In this document: in pieces, positions 22,500-35,000 of the stretch | How the letters are laid out: each line of letters begins with the position of its first letter | Position numbering within the stretch: the stretch's first letter is position 1 | DNA from: Gnetum montanum | Lineage: Eukaryota; Streptophyta; Gnetopsida; Gnetales; Gnetaceae | Direction of reading: 5' to 3' | DNA length: 64,000 nucleotides | NCBI GenBank assembly: GCA_015680685.1 | Contig: MNCI01005291.1 | Location: 590,860-654,859, forward strand | Made by a program: the position numbers and the translations under genes | The notes under the pieces: model-generated | The model's database searches: none | What the model saw: only the letters and a program-made list of their open reading frames with translations | What the model was told of the DNA's origin: nothing

Positions 22500-24654
22500 C
22501 CCCTTAACTTGACAAATATGACATCCAACCAAGATGAACTTCATGTCTATAACCCAAAAGATGTTGTAATCATAGAATGATAATAATCACTTAGGCAAAG
22601 AGGCAAAAATCTAGATTTCACAATCATTAATGAGGAGTTCTATAACTTCCTCAATGCTAAAATACAAGTTGATCTCCTAATACCACACTTTAAATTTGAT
22701 GCTAAGTATCAATTCAAGATCATACACTAAGATGGGAAAGAGTGCATCCCATCTCCTTAGGACCAAATCCCCCTTACCAGATTTTATGGACAAATTATCA
22801 TATAACTTATAACATTTAATGAGTTTAGTGAGGAAATTAGCTAAGAGGATCATCAAGAAGAGGAAGAGAAGTTTGAGCTCAAACAAGAGTTATACATATT
22901 CAATAGAAGTCTCTTTTAGTCCTCAGCTTTTCAAACCATTACATCTAACTCCACATCTCTTACCTCATCAATGGAAAAAGTCCCTTAACCAAACTCTCCT
23001 TCTATCCATCCTATCATGTTTAGGTCCATAGCCATTATTATCACATAGTAGACATGACCTGTGTCCCAATTCACCTTTTTATTCTCATCTATGTCCTTTG
23101 CCACATAACCTAACTTTGTTCACCTAGCCATGGTGTTGTCTACCTTATCATCTCCCTTAGTCATATTATTGGAACCCTCATTAGTACCCCAAGCAACACA
23201 AGCCTCTCATACTCCTTTCATCCCCTTCATATCACAAGTTCCAACTCAAAACTCTTTCTCCCTATTCAATCCACCTATAACAATGATCACTAAACCTCTT
23301 CCATCTATATCAATATCCATCATATAGCCCCAAGCTTCTAAACTTCCTCATCAACCATTAACATAACTACTACAGCCCATAGGGATGCCCTAAGGCTTGG
23401 ATCAAGCCTTCCAAATGATCCAAGACCTTACCAAAGAGCTATAGAAACTTAAGGAAAATATAACTTAGATGGTCAAGGTTCTAGATTTCTACCAACATGA
23501 TCATATAAGTCCTACGGTGGCTCAAATAACCTTACCCATAGGCTTGCATATTTCAAGGTTCACCAAATACAATGGTAAAGTGGATCCCAATGCACATCTA
23601 GTCATCTTCTGGTATGAGTGCCTTTTTGCAAGCTTGGCCTCATACAATATTAAGAATTTTTCCCATGTCCCTCAAGAGTAAGGCTCTAGATTAGTACTGA
23701 ACCTTGGCTAGAGGTTCAATCTCTTTCCTTGAGGACTTGATTAATCAATTTGTTAACCACTTCATATACAACTTGAAGCTAGATGCCACATTGGAGTAGC
23801 TAATGAAGGTGAAGTAGAGGCCACCTGAATTGGTCAAAAGGTTTATTTAAAGGTGGAACTCAATACTTAATGAGTATTTAGAGCCTATTGCTAAAAATCA
23901 CATGTTTTCCATCTTTAAGGGAGTAGTCAATGACTTTATCAAGTCAAATATTTACTACCTAGAGCACTAGTCACTAAGCCAAGCCTTCTTGCAAATCAAG
24001 AACATTAAGGAGGTAGCTGAGGCAAGCAATGACCTAACCTACATGGTGTATAAAAACCAAAATACAAGGAGGCATATGGAAAAAACCAAACAAGAACATA
24101 TGATTATGGTCATAGTAACAAAAGACTCAGAACAAGAAGATAAGTGAGGATCATCATCATGCAACACATCCCAAGACTAATCCCAACCATCCACTTCCTA
24201 CGCTCCAAATCAACCAAGACCAAACTTTGGATGAAAGAATAGGTCTAAGTACACTAGGTTGCCTATGAAGCCCTCTAAGATACTAGAATAGTTGCTTAAT
24301 GACAACCATACACAACATAAGAAACTATTTGAAGAGGCTTTTAAGAGGAGAAATCATCTTTGTAACATCGCTAGAGACCCAACAATAGCTATCAAAGATG
24401 ATCCCAAGCTACCAAAGTACTTTAGCCTAGATAGGTATTACCATTATCATCAAATGATTGGTCATGATACCAATTTTTTCCTAGCATTAAAGGATGACCT
24501 CTATAAGATGATTAACCATAGAGAATTGATGCTGAATAAGCTCAGCTCTCTAAGAGCCAACAACAACTCCTACACTATAGTCTCATTTGAAGAAACCAAA
24601 TGGTCTAATCCTCCTAGAAAACTATTTGTCATTAAGGTGCCACTACAGCCCTAA
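22500..24654 (+). pseudogene. G2 gag, decayed
   Basis: The frame can be followed, with stops, from about 22500. A Ser/Pro-rich region (22900-23330) is followed by the Gag core: ITLPIGLHISRFTKYNGKVDPNAHL (about 23535-23610, compare 'kfdGxxdPxxhl'), a FLEDLINQFVNHF segment near 23720, and LVKRFI*RWNSIL near 23840 (retrotrans_gag family). The open stretch 24292-24654 has a knuckle-like region, YYHYHQMIGHDTNFFLALKDDL, where the Cys residues expected for CCHC are Tyr or Phe. Function in the intact element would be particle assembly and RNA binding. At least ten stops make this copy inactive. Confidence 0.65.
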
Positions 24655-25229
24655 AATAGAAATCCCTTCAACCTCTAAGAAGCACTTCATTATATGTGTC
24701 CCACCTTTAGTGGCATCAATGTCTCAACCAAAACCACAAGTTGCTAATCCTCCAAAGCTTGTGAAACCATTTGTTATTTGGATTCCTCCACCTTCAACAA
24801 GTAAGATTACAATGACTCATGATCAAAGCCTACTTATTATGGCCAGTAACTCAAAGGTTAGTAAGAAATCATCATCACAACAACGACAAAATCAACCTGT
24901 TACCAAATCAACAACAAAGTCCATTAAAGGTAACCAATAACAAAAGTATTAAAAAGAAGTTATACCAAGATCAATTGCATTCATGGACAAGGGGGCCAAG
25001 GCATGTGAGCTAAAACATAAGCCACAAACTGTAGGAAGGATGGAGGAGGTTAGAACCACTATGCCTAAAACATCATAAGCCAAGGGAAATAATTTCCTTG
25101 TAATAATATAATAAGCCAAATTATCATTAAAATAAAAGAACACATTACCAAACTTGTATGACCTAGTTTTAACATCTCTTGAACATAGAGATGCACTAGC
25201 TCAAGTGTTAACCTCTATCCTTGTGAGTA
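24655..25229 (+). pseudogene. G2 gag-protease linker
   Basis: An open stretch from 24587 to 24940 overlaps the end of the gag frame in another phase and encodes a Pro/Ser/Lys/Gln-rich, low-complexity polypeptide (VIWIPPPSTSK, SKKSSSQQRQNQP). The same linker, in broken form, is found in G1 at 9180-9400. The overlap probably reflects an old frameshift. Confidence 0.45.
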
Positions 25230-26118
25230 ATGACATGCCTGCTAATAAAGAATCAATTCACTCTATCATTGAGCAAGCCTCACATAGGGAAACTATGCAT
25301 CAACCCATGCTCACTTTCATGACAATGAGGTGAAGATTGTCTTTTGAAATAAATATGTGCTATCCACTCCTCTTCTCATTACCATATGTGTTGGTAGGTA
25401 CAAGGTCCATCATGTTCATGTAGATGATGGGATGTCCATGAATGTGATACCATATTCTATTATTAATAAGTTAGGCTTAACTAAGAATATCCAAGTGACC
25501 ACTACCTCAGCACTCAAGTCATTTAATGGATCATGAGTAGCAATGGGAGGTTTCATCTTCTTGGATTTTTTGGCTGGTGAGAAATTTCTTACATTTTCTA
25601 GCTTCCTAATGGTTGAAGAAACACTCAACTTTAACTTGATCCTAGGAAGATCATGGTTGGCTAAGCTTTACATAGTTTTGTTTCCTATACATTAAGACAT
25701 TCACTTTCCATATGAGTGAGGGGAAATTGTCGTTCATGGAGATAACATGTCGCTACCTTTAGTTAATTATGTTAACATTGACCGAAGTTTAGAGGTGGAG
25801 TTTCAAGAGAAAACTCCTGACACTTAGGTTGGGGCCACCAAAAACAAAGATAATAATGATGCTTGCAGCATCAACTCTATGACACAAATTGACCAACAAA
25901 AATGCATACAGCTCACCATGATTAACAAGAAAGGTGGTGAAAATAAAGTTATGTTAGAAGAATTCCTTGACCTTGTAAAATTCAAACAACAAATTCATAG
26001 TAAACGCCTTATCCCTTCTTTTGTTAATGGTCATTTTTTTACTTTTGCAATATTGTATCATGCTTCATGGTTGGTTTTATCCTTATACACTCTTTTGAGA
26101 GCATCCCATACTTACTAG
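25230..26118 (+). pseudogene. G2 retropepsin-like protease and conserved tail
   Basis: The plus strand reads ITICVGRYKVHHVHVDDGMS then MNVIPYSIINKLGLTKN (about 25378-25490), the retropepsin active-site region (VDDG for the usual hhDxG), followed by NLILGRSWLAKLYIVLFPIH (about 25632-25692; compare LGRPWL..hxA..S.hH), the second conserved protease block. Stops lie at about 25534 and 25695. The final open stretch 25879-26118 contains IPSFVNGHFFTFAILYHASW, matching the G1 tail. That tail takes the position where RT should begin and has no RT motif. Confidence 0.65.
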
Positions 26119-26124
26119 GCAAGT

Positions 26125-26235
26125 ATGGATCATGGCCTACTAAGGCCTAAAACTAGCAACATTATGGCTTGTTAAGGCTTAAAATTGGTGAAGCAATGGC
26201 CTACCAAGACTTAAAACTAGGGAACATAATGACCT
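26125..26235 (+). repeat. GGCCTA tandem repeat at the G2 3' side
   Basis: Three to four imperfect units with core TGGCCTACTAAGGCCTAAAACTAG, directly after the stop at 26116. Same unit and position as in G1 (7890-8030). Confidence 0.7.
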
Positions 26236-26239
26236 CTTA

Positions 26240-28270
26240 TTTTTGCTCATATAATTGAAATGTAGCCAATCTATTAGATAGCATCATACGCAAGTTTACT
26301 TATATATGTATATCATGGTTTACAATTGTCATTACATTGCATTTTATCTACTAGCTTTAGCTTATGACCTTGTTACATTTACTATTTGTGTTTGTATGAA
26401 CCATATAAAACATGAGAATTTAAAATTGACATGTAGCTAAAGTCACATCATTTGACAATGAAATGTCCAAAACCAAGATTGGATTATGCAACATACAACA
26501 ATGAAAGCAATACATATTCTTTATGACCATTATGGCCAAATGAAAGTAGCTTGAACAATGATATGACAAACTACAATATGATCATTAATAAACAAAATCA
26601 ATCCATGGGAGGTGGAAGAGCAAGCTTATTAACTACATCATTACCAATTGCAACAACATCATTAGGCAAGCATTACTAACCATTTTAGTTAAAACACATG
26701 ACTATTAAAATCATTAAAAATAAGCTTATACTTTAGTTTTAATATAGTTTAATGTTTCTATTTGAAACTTAAAAGGCCAAGACAAAACATGTAAACTCAT
26801 TAGAATATGCTAACTCAATATTTAAGTTGGTAGTATCTTTGGGTTGGATAAAAAATCTTTACATAAGACTTGTACATTAGCAACTACACATAAAGATTGA
26901 AAAATCCATATACATTTTACATCAAAGAGTAAAATCCACTAGAAATATTAATATCATAGTTGCTATGAAAACACTAGATTTAAAGGCCATGATTCAATTA
27001 TTTGATTTATAGAATATTATCAAAGAGTAAGTAGCAAACTTATATCTATGACTAGAAACATTGGAGGTGCTTATTTTGGATGATCAAAGGGAAATACATA
27101 GGTTTGTTGGAAGGCTTAATGTGAAAGTCATTACCACATAGCCATTCTCAAGACCGTGTCAGTGTGGTTCCTTTTAGCTTTATACTTTTTATTCATTAAA
27201 AGAACAAATACGAGTTACAGAGTGACTACAAATGCATGATAGTTTAAGGTTCTTTCTAGCAAAATAGTGAAATCAAAATTACAAATCAAGTGATTTGGAT
27301 GATTACTATTGGTAGATACTATTGATTCATATACAAATCTAGGAGTAATTGAACTATGTTTCACTAGAATGTTGAATGTATTCTTTCCTTGCATGTTTAT
27401 AAATATTTTAATAATAGAATGGGTTCTTTGCCTAGTTGAAAATAAAAATAAAAATAAAGATAAAAAATAAAAAAATAAAAAAATAAATTGAGGGGACATT
27501 TCACTATGCCTCCTATAGGTAGCATAGGTTAGACTAGGGCCACATTACCTTTCACATGGCCTTGTAGGTCCATTGAGGACTACATAGCCTCGGGACTATG
27601 CAACACATTGTAGTGACCTCTACCACCTTAGCCCTCTATACTATCCTCCTGGGCCACTACTGATGCTATCCTTCTAACCACCTACCTTTGTGCAAGCCCC
27701 TACTGTGCAGTGCTTCATTGTGACCTATGCCTATGGATGCACCATCGCTGCAACTATGTTGCATCTTGTGTGCCACCTACATCACCACACCATCACATGC
27801 TACTTATATCATTGTTTTCTTTGCTTGTATTTTTGGAACTTGACCCCTTGGCCTTGCCACTTTTGTATGTTTGCTGCCATTCAAGCACCTACAGTTTCCT
27901 ACCTTGCAGTGCAATTATGTTGCTCTACCCTATCTAAACTGCTGAGCCACAAGTAATCCTCTTGTGCATCTCTATCATTTGCCTCTGCACTTTACCATAG
28001 AAATCCTCCCATGCTCCTACCATCCTCGCATGCCTATGTCATCTAGTGGTGGCTCTCTGTAGGCCCACACCATCACACCTTAGACATGGAAACTATTTAT
28101 AACTCTTTGCTACCCTTCGCTACCACTCCTACATATTGCTTGCCTTAAATGCCACCAAAACCCTCACTAGCCCATTTTGGCCAGTGTGGTAGCTATAAAT
28201 GGAAATCATGCTAGCTAGCATGGTCACTGGAAATGACAACCATGCTCACCTACACTAGTTATCATGGATG
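26240..28270. other. No gene recognised; A-rich microsatellite-like patch and C-rich stretch
   Basis: 26240-27400 is featureless AT-rich DNA. 27438-27487 is an (AAAAATA)n-like patch. 27490-28260 is unusually rich in C (runs of CACC, CTACC, CCTAC) and starts TGAGGGGACATTTC after the A-rich patch. It could be part of a G2-type 3' LTR, but no match to the 20100-21500 region was clear enough to claim. An 88-codon frame at 27690 has no recognised domain. Confidence 0.35.
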
Positions 28271-28319
28271 CTAAAAAAATGATTCCTTGAGAAACTTGAA
28301 AACTGTTCTTTGAGATACT

Positions 28320-31300
28320 AAAAAATGGTTCTTCAAAATACTAGAAAACTATTCTTCGAGATACTAAAAAATAATCTTTGAGATACTAAAAATGATTCTT
28401 TGAGATATTAGAAACTGATTCTTTGAGATACTAGAAATTGATTTTTTGAAATACAAAAAAAGGATTTTTTTAATATTCTAGAAAATGATTCTTTGAGATA
28501 CTAGAAAAGAGTTCTTTAAGATACTAGAAGAAGGTTCTTTGAGATACTAAAAAAAGGTTCTTCAAGATACCAATAAAATTATTCTTTAAGATTTTAGAAA
28601 AATGATTTTCAAGATACAAATAAAATTATTCTTTGTGATACCAGAAAATAGTTCTCGAGATACTAGAAAATGGTTTTTTGACATACCAAAAAAAAGTTAT
28701 TCGAGATACAAGGAAATGGTTCTTTAACATAACAAAAAAGGATTCTTCGAGATATCAGAAAAGGGATTCTTCAAGGTATAAGAAAATGATTCTTCAAGAT
28801 ACTATAAAAAGGTTCTTTGAGATACTAGGAAATAATTCTTAGAGATACCATAAACTAGTTTACTGAGATACAAGAAAATGTTTTTTCAAAATACCAAAAA
28901 ATGGTTATTAGAGATACTAGAAATTGATTTATCGAAATATCAAAAAATGGTTCTTTGAGATACCAACAAAAATGGGTCTTTGAGATACCAGAAATGATTC
29001 TTTGAGATGCTAGAAAATAGTTCTTCGAGATAGAAAAAAAAGGTTCATCAAGATAACAAAAATGATTTTTAGAGATACAAGAAACCAATTCATTGAGATA
29101 TAAGGAAAAAGTTCTTCAAGATACTAGAGAATAGTTCTTTAACATACTAAAAAAAGATTCTTCGAGATACTAAAAAATGATTCTTTAAGATATCAGAAAA
29201 AAGGTTCTTCAAGATACCTTGAAAATGGTTCTTTAAGTTACCATAAAAAGGCTCTTTGAAATACCAGAAATTGGTTGTTCAAGATATCATAAAAAATTCT
29301 TAGATGTACTATGAAATGGTTCTTCAAAATATCAAAAAATGGTTATTCATGATATCATAAAAAAACTATTTGAAATATTAGAAAATGGTTCTTTGAGATA
29401 TTAGAAAATGATTTCTCAAGATACCAAAAAGAGGTTCTATGAGATACCATAAAATTGTTGTTAAAAATACTAAAAAATAGTTCTTTGAGATACTAGAAAA
29501 TTGTTTTTCGAGATACTAGAAAATAGTTCTTCAACATACTAGAAAAAGGTTATTCGAGTTACCTGAAAATGGTTCTTCAAAATATCAGAAAATGGTTCTT
29601 TAGCATACTAGAAAATAGTTATTCGAGATAAGAGAAAAAGATTTCTAGAAACATAGAAAAAGTTTCTATGAGATACCAAAAAATAGTTCTTCGAGATACT
29701 AGAGATTGGGTTTTTGAGATAACAAAAAAAATTTCTTATAGATACTTGAAAATAGTTCTTTAAGATAGCAAAAAGGGGTTCTTCCAAATAGTAGAAAAAT
29801 GATTTTTTGGAATATGAGAAAAAAGGCATTTCAAGATAAAAGAAAGAGGGTCTTTAACATACCAGAAAAAGATTCTTTATGATACTAAAAAATGGTTCTT
29901 TGAGATATAAAAAAATGTTTTTTCAAATATCAGAAAATAGTTCTTTAAGATACAAGAAAATTGTTGTTAAGGATACTAGAAAATGGTTTTTCAAGATATC
30001 AAAAAATGGTTTTTTGAGATTCCTATAAATTATTTTTCGAAATACTAGAAGAAAGATCTTTAAGATACCAAAAAATGGTACTTTGAAATACCACAAGTAG
30101 CTTCTTTGAGATACTAGAAATGGTTCCTTGAGATATTAAAATTTGATTTTTTAAGATACCAAAAAAAAGGAAACTATTTTTTGAGGTAATAGAAAATTGT
30201 TCTTCAAAATATTAGAAATTGGTTATTCAAGATACCTAAATAATGTTCTTTGAGATACTATAAAATAGTTCTTTGAAATATTAAAAAAATGCTGTTCGAG
30301 ATACTTGCAAATAATTCTTCGAGATACAAGGAAATAGTTCTTCAACATATAAGAAAAATGTTCTTAAAGATGAGAGAAAAAGATTTTTGAGACATCAAAA
30401 AATAGTTCTTTGAGATACAAGAAAACTTTACTTCAAAATACCAGAAACTATTTCTTCAAAATAACTATAAAGGTTTTTATAGATACCAGAAAAATGTTCT
30501 TTGAGACATAAGAAAAATGATTTTTTGAGATACCAGAAAAAAGTTTTTTGAGATAAAAGAAAAATGTTGTTCAACATACCATAAAAAGGTTATTTGACAT
30601 ACTAAAAATTGATATTTTGAGATATTATAAAAAAGGTTCTTTGAGATACTAGAAAATAAACTTTCGAAATATGAGAAAATAATTGTTTGGGATACCAGAA
30701 AAAAGGTTCTTTGAGATACTAAAAAAAAATTCTTTGAAATACCAGAAAGTGGTTCTTTGTGATAAAACAAAATGGTTCTTAAATATACGAAAAAAAAATT
30801 CTTTGAGAAACTAGAAAATGATTATTTGAGATACTAGAAAATGATTATTCAAGATACCAGAAAATGTTTCTTTGAGATACTATAAAATGATTCTTCAAGA
30901 TATTAGAAACTAGTTAATTAAGATATTAGAAAAATATTTTTCAAGATTTTAGAAGATAATTCTTTGATATAATAGAAAACAGGCCTTCGAGATGTTAGAA
31001 AATGGTTTTTTGAGATACAAGAAAACCAATTCTTCAAGATATAAGAAAATAGTCATTTTGGATATCAGAAAAAAGATTTTTTGAGTTACCAAAAAATAGT
31101 TCTTTAAGATACTAAAAAAGGTTTCTATAAACTACTAAAAAATGGTTCTTAAAAATATTAGAAACTAAAACTTCAATATACCATAAAAAGGTTCTCTGAG
31201 ATATCAAACAATGGTTCCTTGAGATACTAAAAACAACCTTCTTTTAGATATCAGAAAAAATTTTCTTCAAGATACTAAAAAATAGTTCTTTAACAAACCA

Positions 31301-32075
31301 AAAAAAGGTTATTTTAAGATACAAAAAAATGATTATTTGAGACACTAGAAAAATGTTTTTCTGAGGTACTAAAAAATGGTTCTTTAAGATACTAGAAAAT
31401 CATTCTTAAAGATATTAGAAATCAATTTTTCATGGTACTAAAAAAAGATTCTTTGAGATAATAGAAAAATATTTTTTAAGGTACTAGTAAATAGTTTTTC
31501 AACACAATAGAAAAAGTTTGTTCAAAATCCCGAAAAATGGTCTCTAAGATACCAAAGAATTTTTTTGAGATATGAGAAAATAATTTTTTGAGAGATTAGT
31601 AACAATGGTTCTTTAGAATACGGAAAACTCTTCTTTGAGATATTAGAAATTGGTTCATCGAGATACCAGTAAATAGTTTTTCAAGATACTAAAAAAATTT
31701 TCTTTCAGACACTAAAGAATGATTATTTGAGATTCTTGAAAAAGGTTGTTTGAGACACCTGAATATGGTTCTTCAAGATGCTAGAGAAATGGATCTTTCA
31801 CATACAAGAAAAAGGTTGTTTGAGATACTAGATACTAATTCTTTGAGATACTAGAAAATGATTCTTCAAGACACTAGAAATCGGTTCTTTGAGATTATAG
31901 AAAAAGATATTTTGAGACACCATAAAGAAATTATTTATTATAATAAAAAATGATTCTTCATGATACTAGAAAAGAAGTTTTTCGAGATACCAGAAAAACA
32001 TTCTTAGTTATACCAAAAAAAGGATTTTTGAGATTCTAGGAAATGATTTTACGAGGTAGTAGAAAAGGGTTCTTA
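28320..32075 (+). repeat. Higher-order block, left copy
   Basis: The specific order of variant units is repeated at 39455-41985. Anchors, left to right position: 'aataaaattatt' 28618 to 39761; 'ccataaact' 28849 to 39993; 'cttccaaata' 29781 to 40922; 'gatacaag' 30321 to 41535, giving an offset of about 11.14-11.21 kb. From 31726 the match continues at 41627 (offset about 9.9 kb), so about 1.3 kb (roughly 57 units) of this copy has no counterpart on the right. Confidence 0.75.
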
Positions 32076-35000
32076 AAAATACCATAACATGGTTTTTCGA
32101 GATACCAGAAAAAACATTATTTGAGATATTAGAAAATGAGTTTTTGAGATGCCAAAAAAAGGTTTTTTGAGATTCAAAAAAATAGTTCTTTGAGATACCA
32201 GAAAATAGTACTTCGAGATACTAGAAAATAGTTCTTTGAGATTCTATAAAATAGTTATTAGAGATACCCAAAAAGGATTCTTCAAAATATCAAAAAAAAA
32301 AACGATTTTTGACATACCAAAAAATGATTCTTTGAGATAGCAAAAATTGGTTTTTCAAGATAGGAGAAAAGAGTTCTTCAAGATATTAGAAAATGATTTT
32401 TCAAGATAACTGAAACCAGTTCTTTGAAATACAAGAAAATGAATTTCTCGAGATACTAGAAAAATGTTTTTAGAGATATTAGAAAATGATTTTTCAAGAT
32501 ACTAGAAAAGGTTTCTTTAATATACTAAAAAATAGTTTTTCGAGATATCAAAAAATGGTTCTTTAAGATAGTAGAAAATGGTTCATTGAGATATTAAAAA
32601 CTAATTCTTTGAGATACCATAAAACTAGTTTTTCAAGATATCAAAAAGTGTTATTTAAGATACTAGAATAAGGTTCTTTAACATATCTAAAAAAAATGTT
32701 ATTTAAGATAATAGGAAAATGTTCTTATAGATGCCGAAAAATATTTTTAGATGTACTAAAAAATGCTTCTTCAAGATACTAAGAAATGGATTTTTGAGAT
32801 ATTAGAAAAATGTTCTTCAAGAAATCAAAAAATAGTTCTTCAAGAAACAAGAAACAAGTTCTTCGAGGTCTAAGAAATTTATTCTTAAAGATACAAAAAA
32901 TTGATTCTTTAAGATACTGGAAAATTTTTTTTTTGAGATAATAGAAAATGCTACTTTGAGATATCAGAAACTAATTCATTAAGATATCTAAAAAAGGATC
33001 TCCGAGATATCATAAAATGGTTCTTTAAGATACTAAAAAATGATTTTTTAAGATACTAAAAACTAGTTTTTTGAAATACCAAAGAACAATTCTTTGAAAT
33101 ACCAGAAAAAGGTTCTTCGAAAGATAAAGAAAAAGGTTATTTGAGATACCAGAAAAATGAACTTCAAGATACTGAAAAAAGGTTCTTAGATGTACCAGAA
33201 AATGGTTTTTCAAGATATCAAAACATGATTCTTCGAGATACTAAAAAAAAGATTCTTTGAGATACTAAAAAATGGTTATTGAAAATGCCAAAAAAATGTT
33301 TTTCAAGATACAAAAAAATGGTTCTTATAGATATTAAAAAATGACTCTTTGAGATACTAGAAAAAGGTTCTTTGAAATACTAAAAAATGATTCTTTGAGA
33401 TATCATAGCATAGTTTCTTTGAGATATTAGAAATAGGTTCCTTAAGTTTATTTGAGATATTAGAAAATGATTCTTTAAGATACTAAAAATGACTCTTTGA
33501 GATATTAGAAATCGATTATTTGAGATACTAGAAAAATGTGTTTCAACATAAGAGAAAATGGTTCTTTGAGATACCAGAAATTAGTTATTCGAATCTAGAA
33601 AAAGGATTATTCAAGATATCTAAAAAATGTTTTTGATATACAAGAAAATGGTTCTTAGATATTCTAAAAACCAATTCTTCAAGATAGCAAAAAAAATTTC
33701 TTCAAAATACTAGAAAATGGTTCTTATAAATACTAGAAAAAATTTGTTTAAGATACTAAAAAAAGATTGTTCGTGATAACTACAAATGGTTTCTCTAGAT
33801 ACCAAAAACCTATTATTCAAAATCATAGAAGAAAGTTCTTTGAGATTTTAGAAAGTAGTTGTTCAAGATATCAAAACAAGGTTCTTCAAAATACCCAAAA
33901 AAGGTTCCTCAAGATACCAGAAAAAGGTTTTTTTGAAATATAAAAAAATAGTTCTTCAAGATACCTAAACACTATTATTCAAGATACCAAAAAAAGGTTA
34001 TTTAAGATACTAGAAAAATGTTTTTTGATATACCAAAAAATGATTCTTCAAGATATTAGAAAATGATTATTTGAGATACTAGTAAAAAGATTCCTTAAAA
34101 TACTAGAAAATGGTTCTTCATGATACAAGAAAAGGTTCCTTAAGATATCAAAAAATGGGACTTAGATATACTAAAAATTAGTTCTTTAAGATACTAAAAA
34201 ATGGTTATTTGAGATACCAAAAAATGGTTCTTTATGATACCAAAAAGGTTTCTTTGAGATACAAGGAAAATGTTACTCGAGATATTAGTAAATTGTTCTT
34301 CGACATACTAGAAAATAGTTATTCAAGATACTAGAAAATGGTTTTTTGACATACCAGAAAAAGGTTGTTCGAGATACCATAAATAGTTGGTTAGAGATAC
34401 AAAAAAATGTTCATGAAGACACCAGAAAAAGGTTATTCGAGATACCAGAAAGAGATTATATGAGATATTAAAAAAAAAATATTTCAAGATATTAATAAAC
34501 TATTTTTTGACATATCAAAAATCATTTTTTTGAGATACCAGAAAAATATTTTTCAACATTTTAGAAAATGCTTGTTTGAGGTACCAACAAAAGGCTCTTC
34601 AAGATACTAAAAAAATATTCTTCAAGATACACAAGAAAAATTCTTTAAGATATCAAAACATGGTTATTTGAGATAATAGAAATAGGTTTTTTTAAGATAC
34701 TAGAAAATGGATCTTTGAGATAGCATAAAATAGTTATTCATGGTACTAGAAAAAGGTTCTCTAAGATACTACAAAATTATTCTTTGACATACCAGAAGAA
34801 ATTTTTTCCAGATACTAGAAAATAGTTATTCGACATACCAAAAAAAGGGTTCTTTGAGGTACCTAAAAATGATTCTTTGAGGTATAAGAAAAGGTTCTTT
34901 GAGATAACAAAAAATGATTCTTAAAGATACCAAAAATAATTTCTTTGAGATGCCAAAAATAGGTTCTTCGAGATATTACAAAATGATTTAAAATACCAAA

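Larger units (their letters stand above)
20100..26240 (+). mobile_element. Remnant G2: gag-protease LTR retrotransposon family, plus copy
   Basis: In order this holds an LTR-like region with a minisatellite (20345-20580), the LTR/leader boundary shared with G1 (21340-21560), a second minisatellite (21640-22110), gag (about 22500-24654), a Pro/Ser/Gln-rich linker, a retropepsin (about 25380-25680), a conserved tail to 26118, and the GGCCTA tandem repeat. There is no RT, RNase H or integrase before the repeat, as in G1. The element abuts the pol remnant ending at 20095, suggesting it inserted into that older copy. LTR ends and TSD were not identified. Confidence 0.65.

Noticed and set aside
22819-23327. 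Independent small plus-strand genes at 22819 and 23130
   Set aside because: They fall in line with the broken gag frame of G2 and are Ser/Pro-rich linker fragments.
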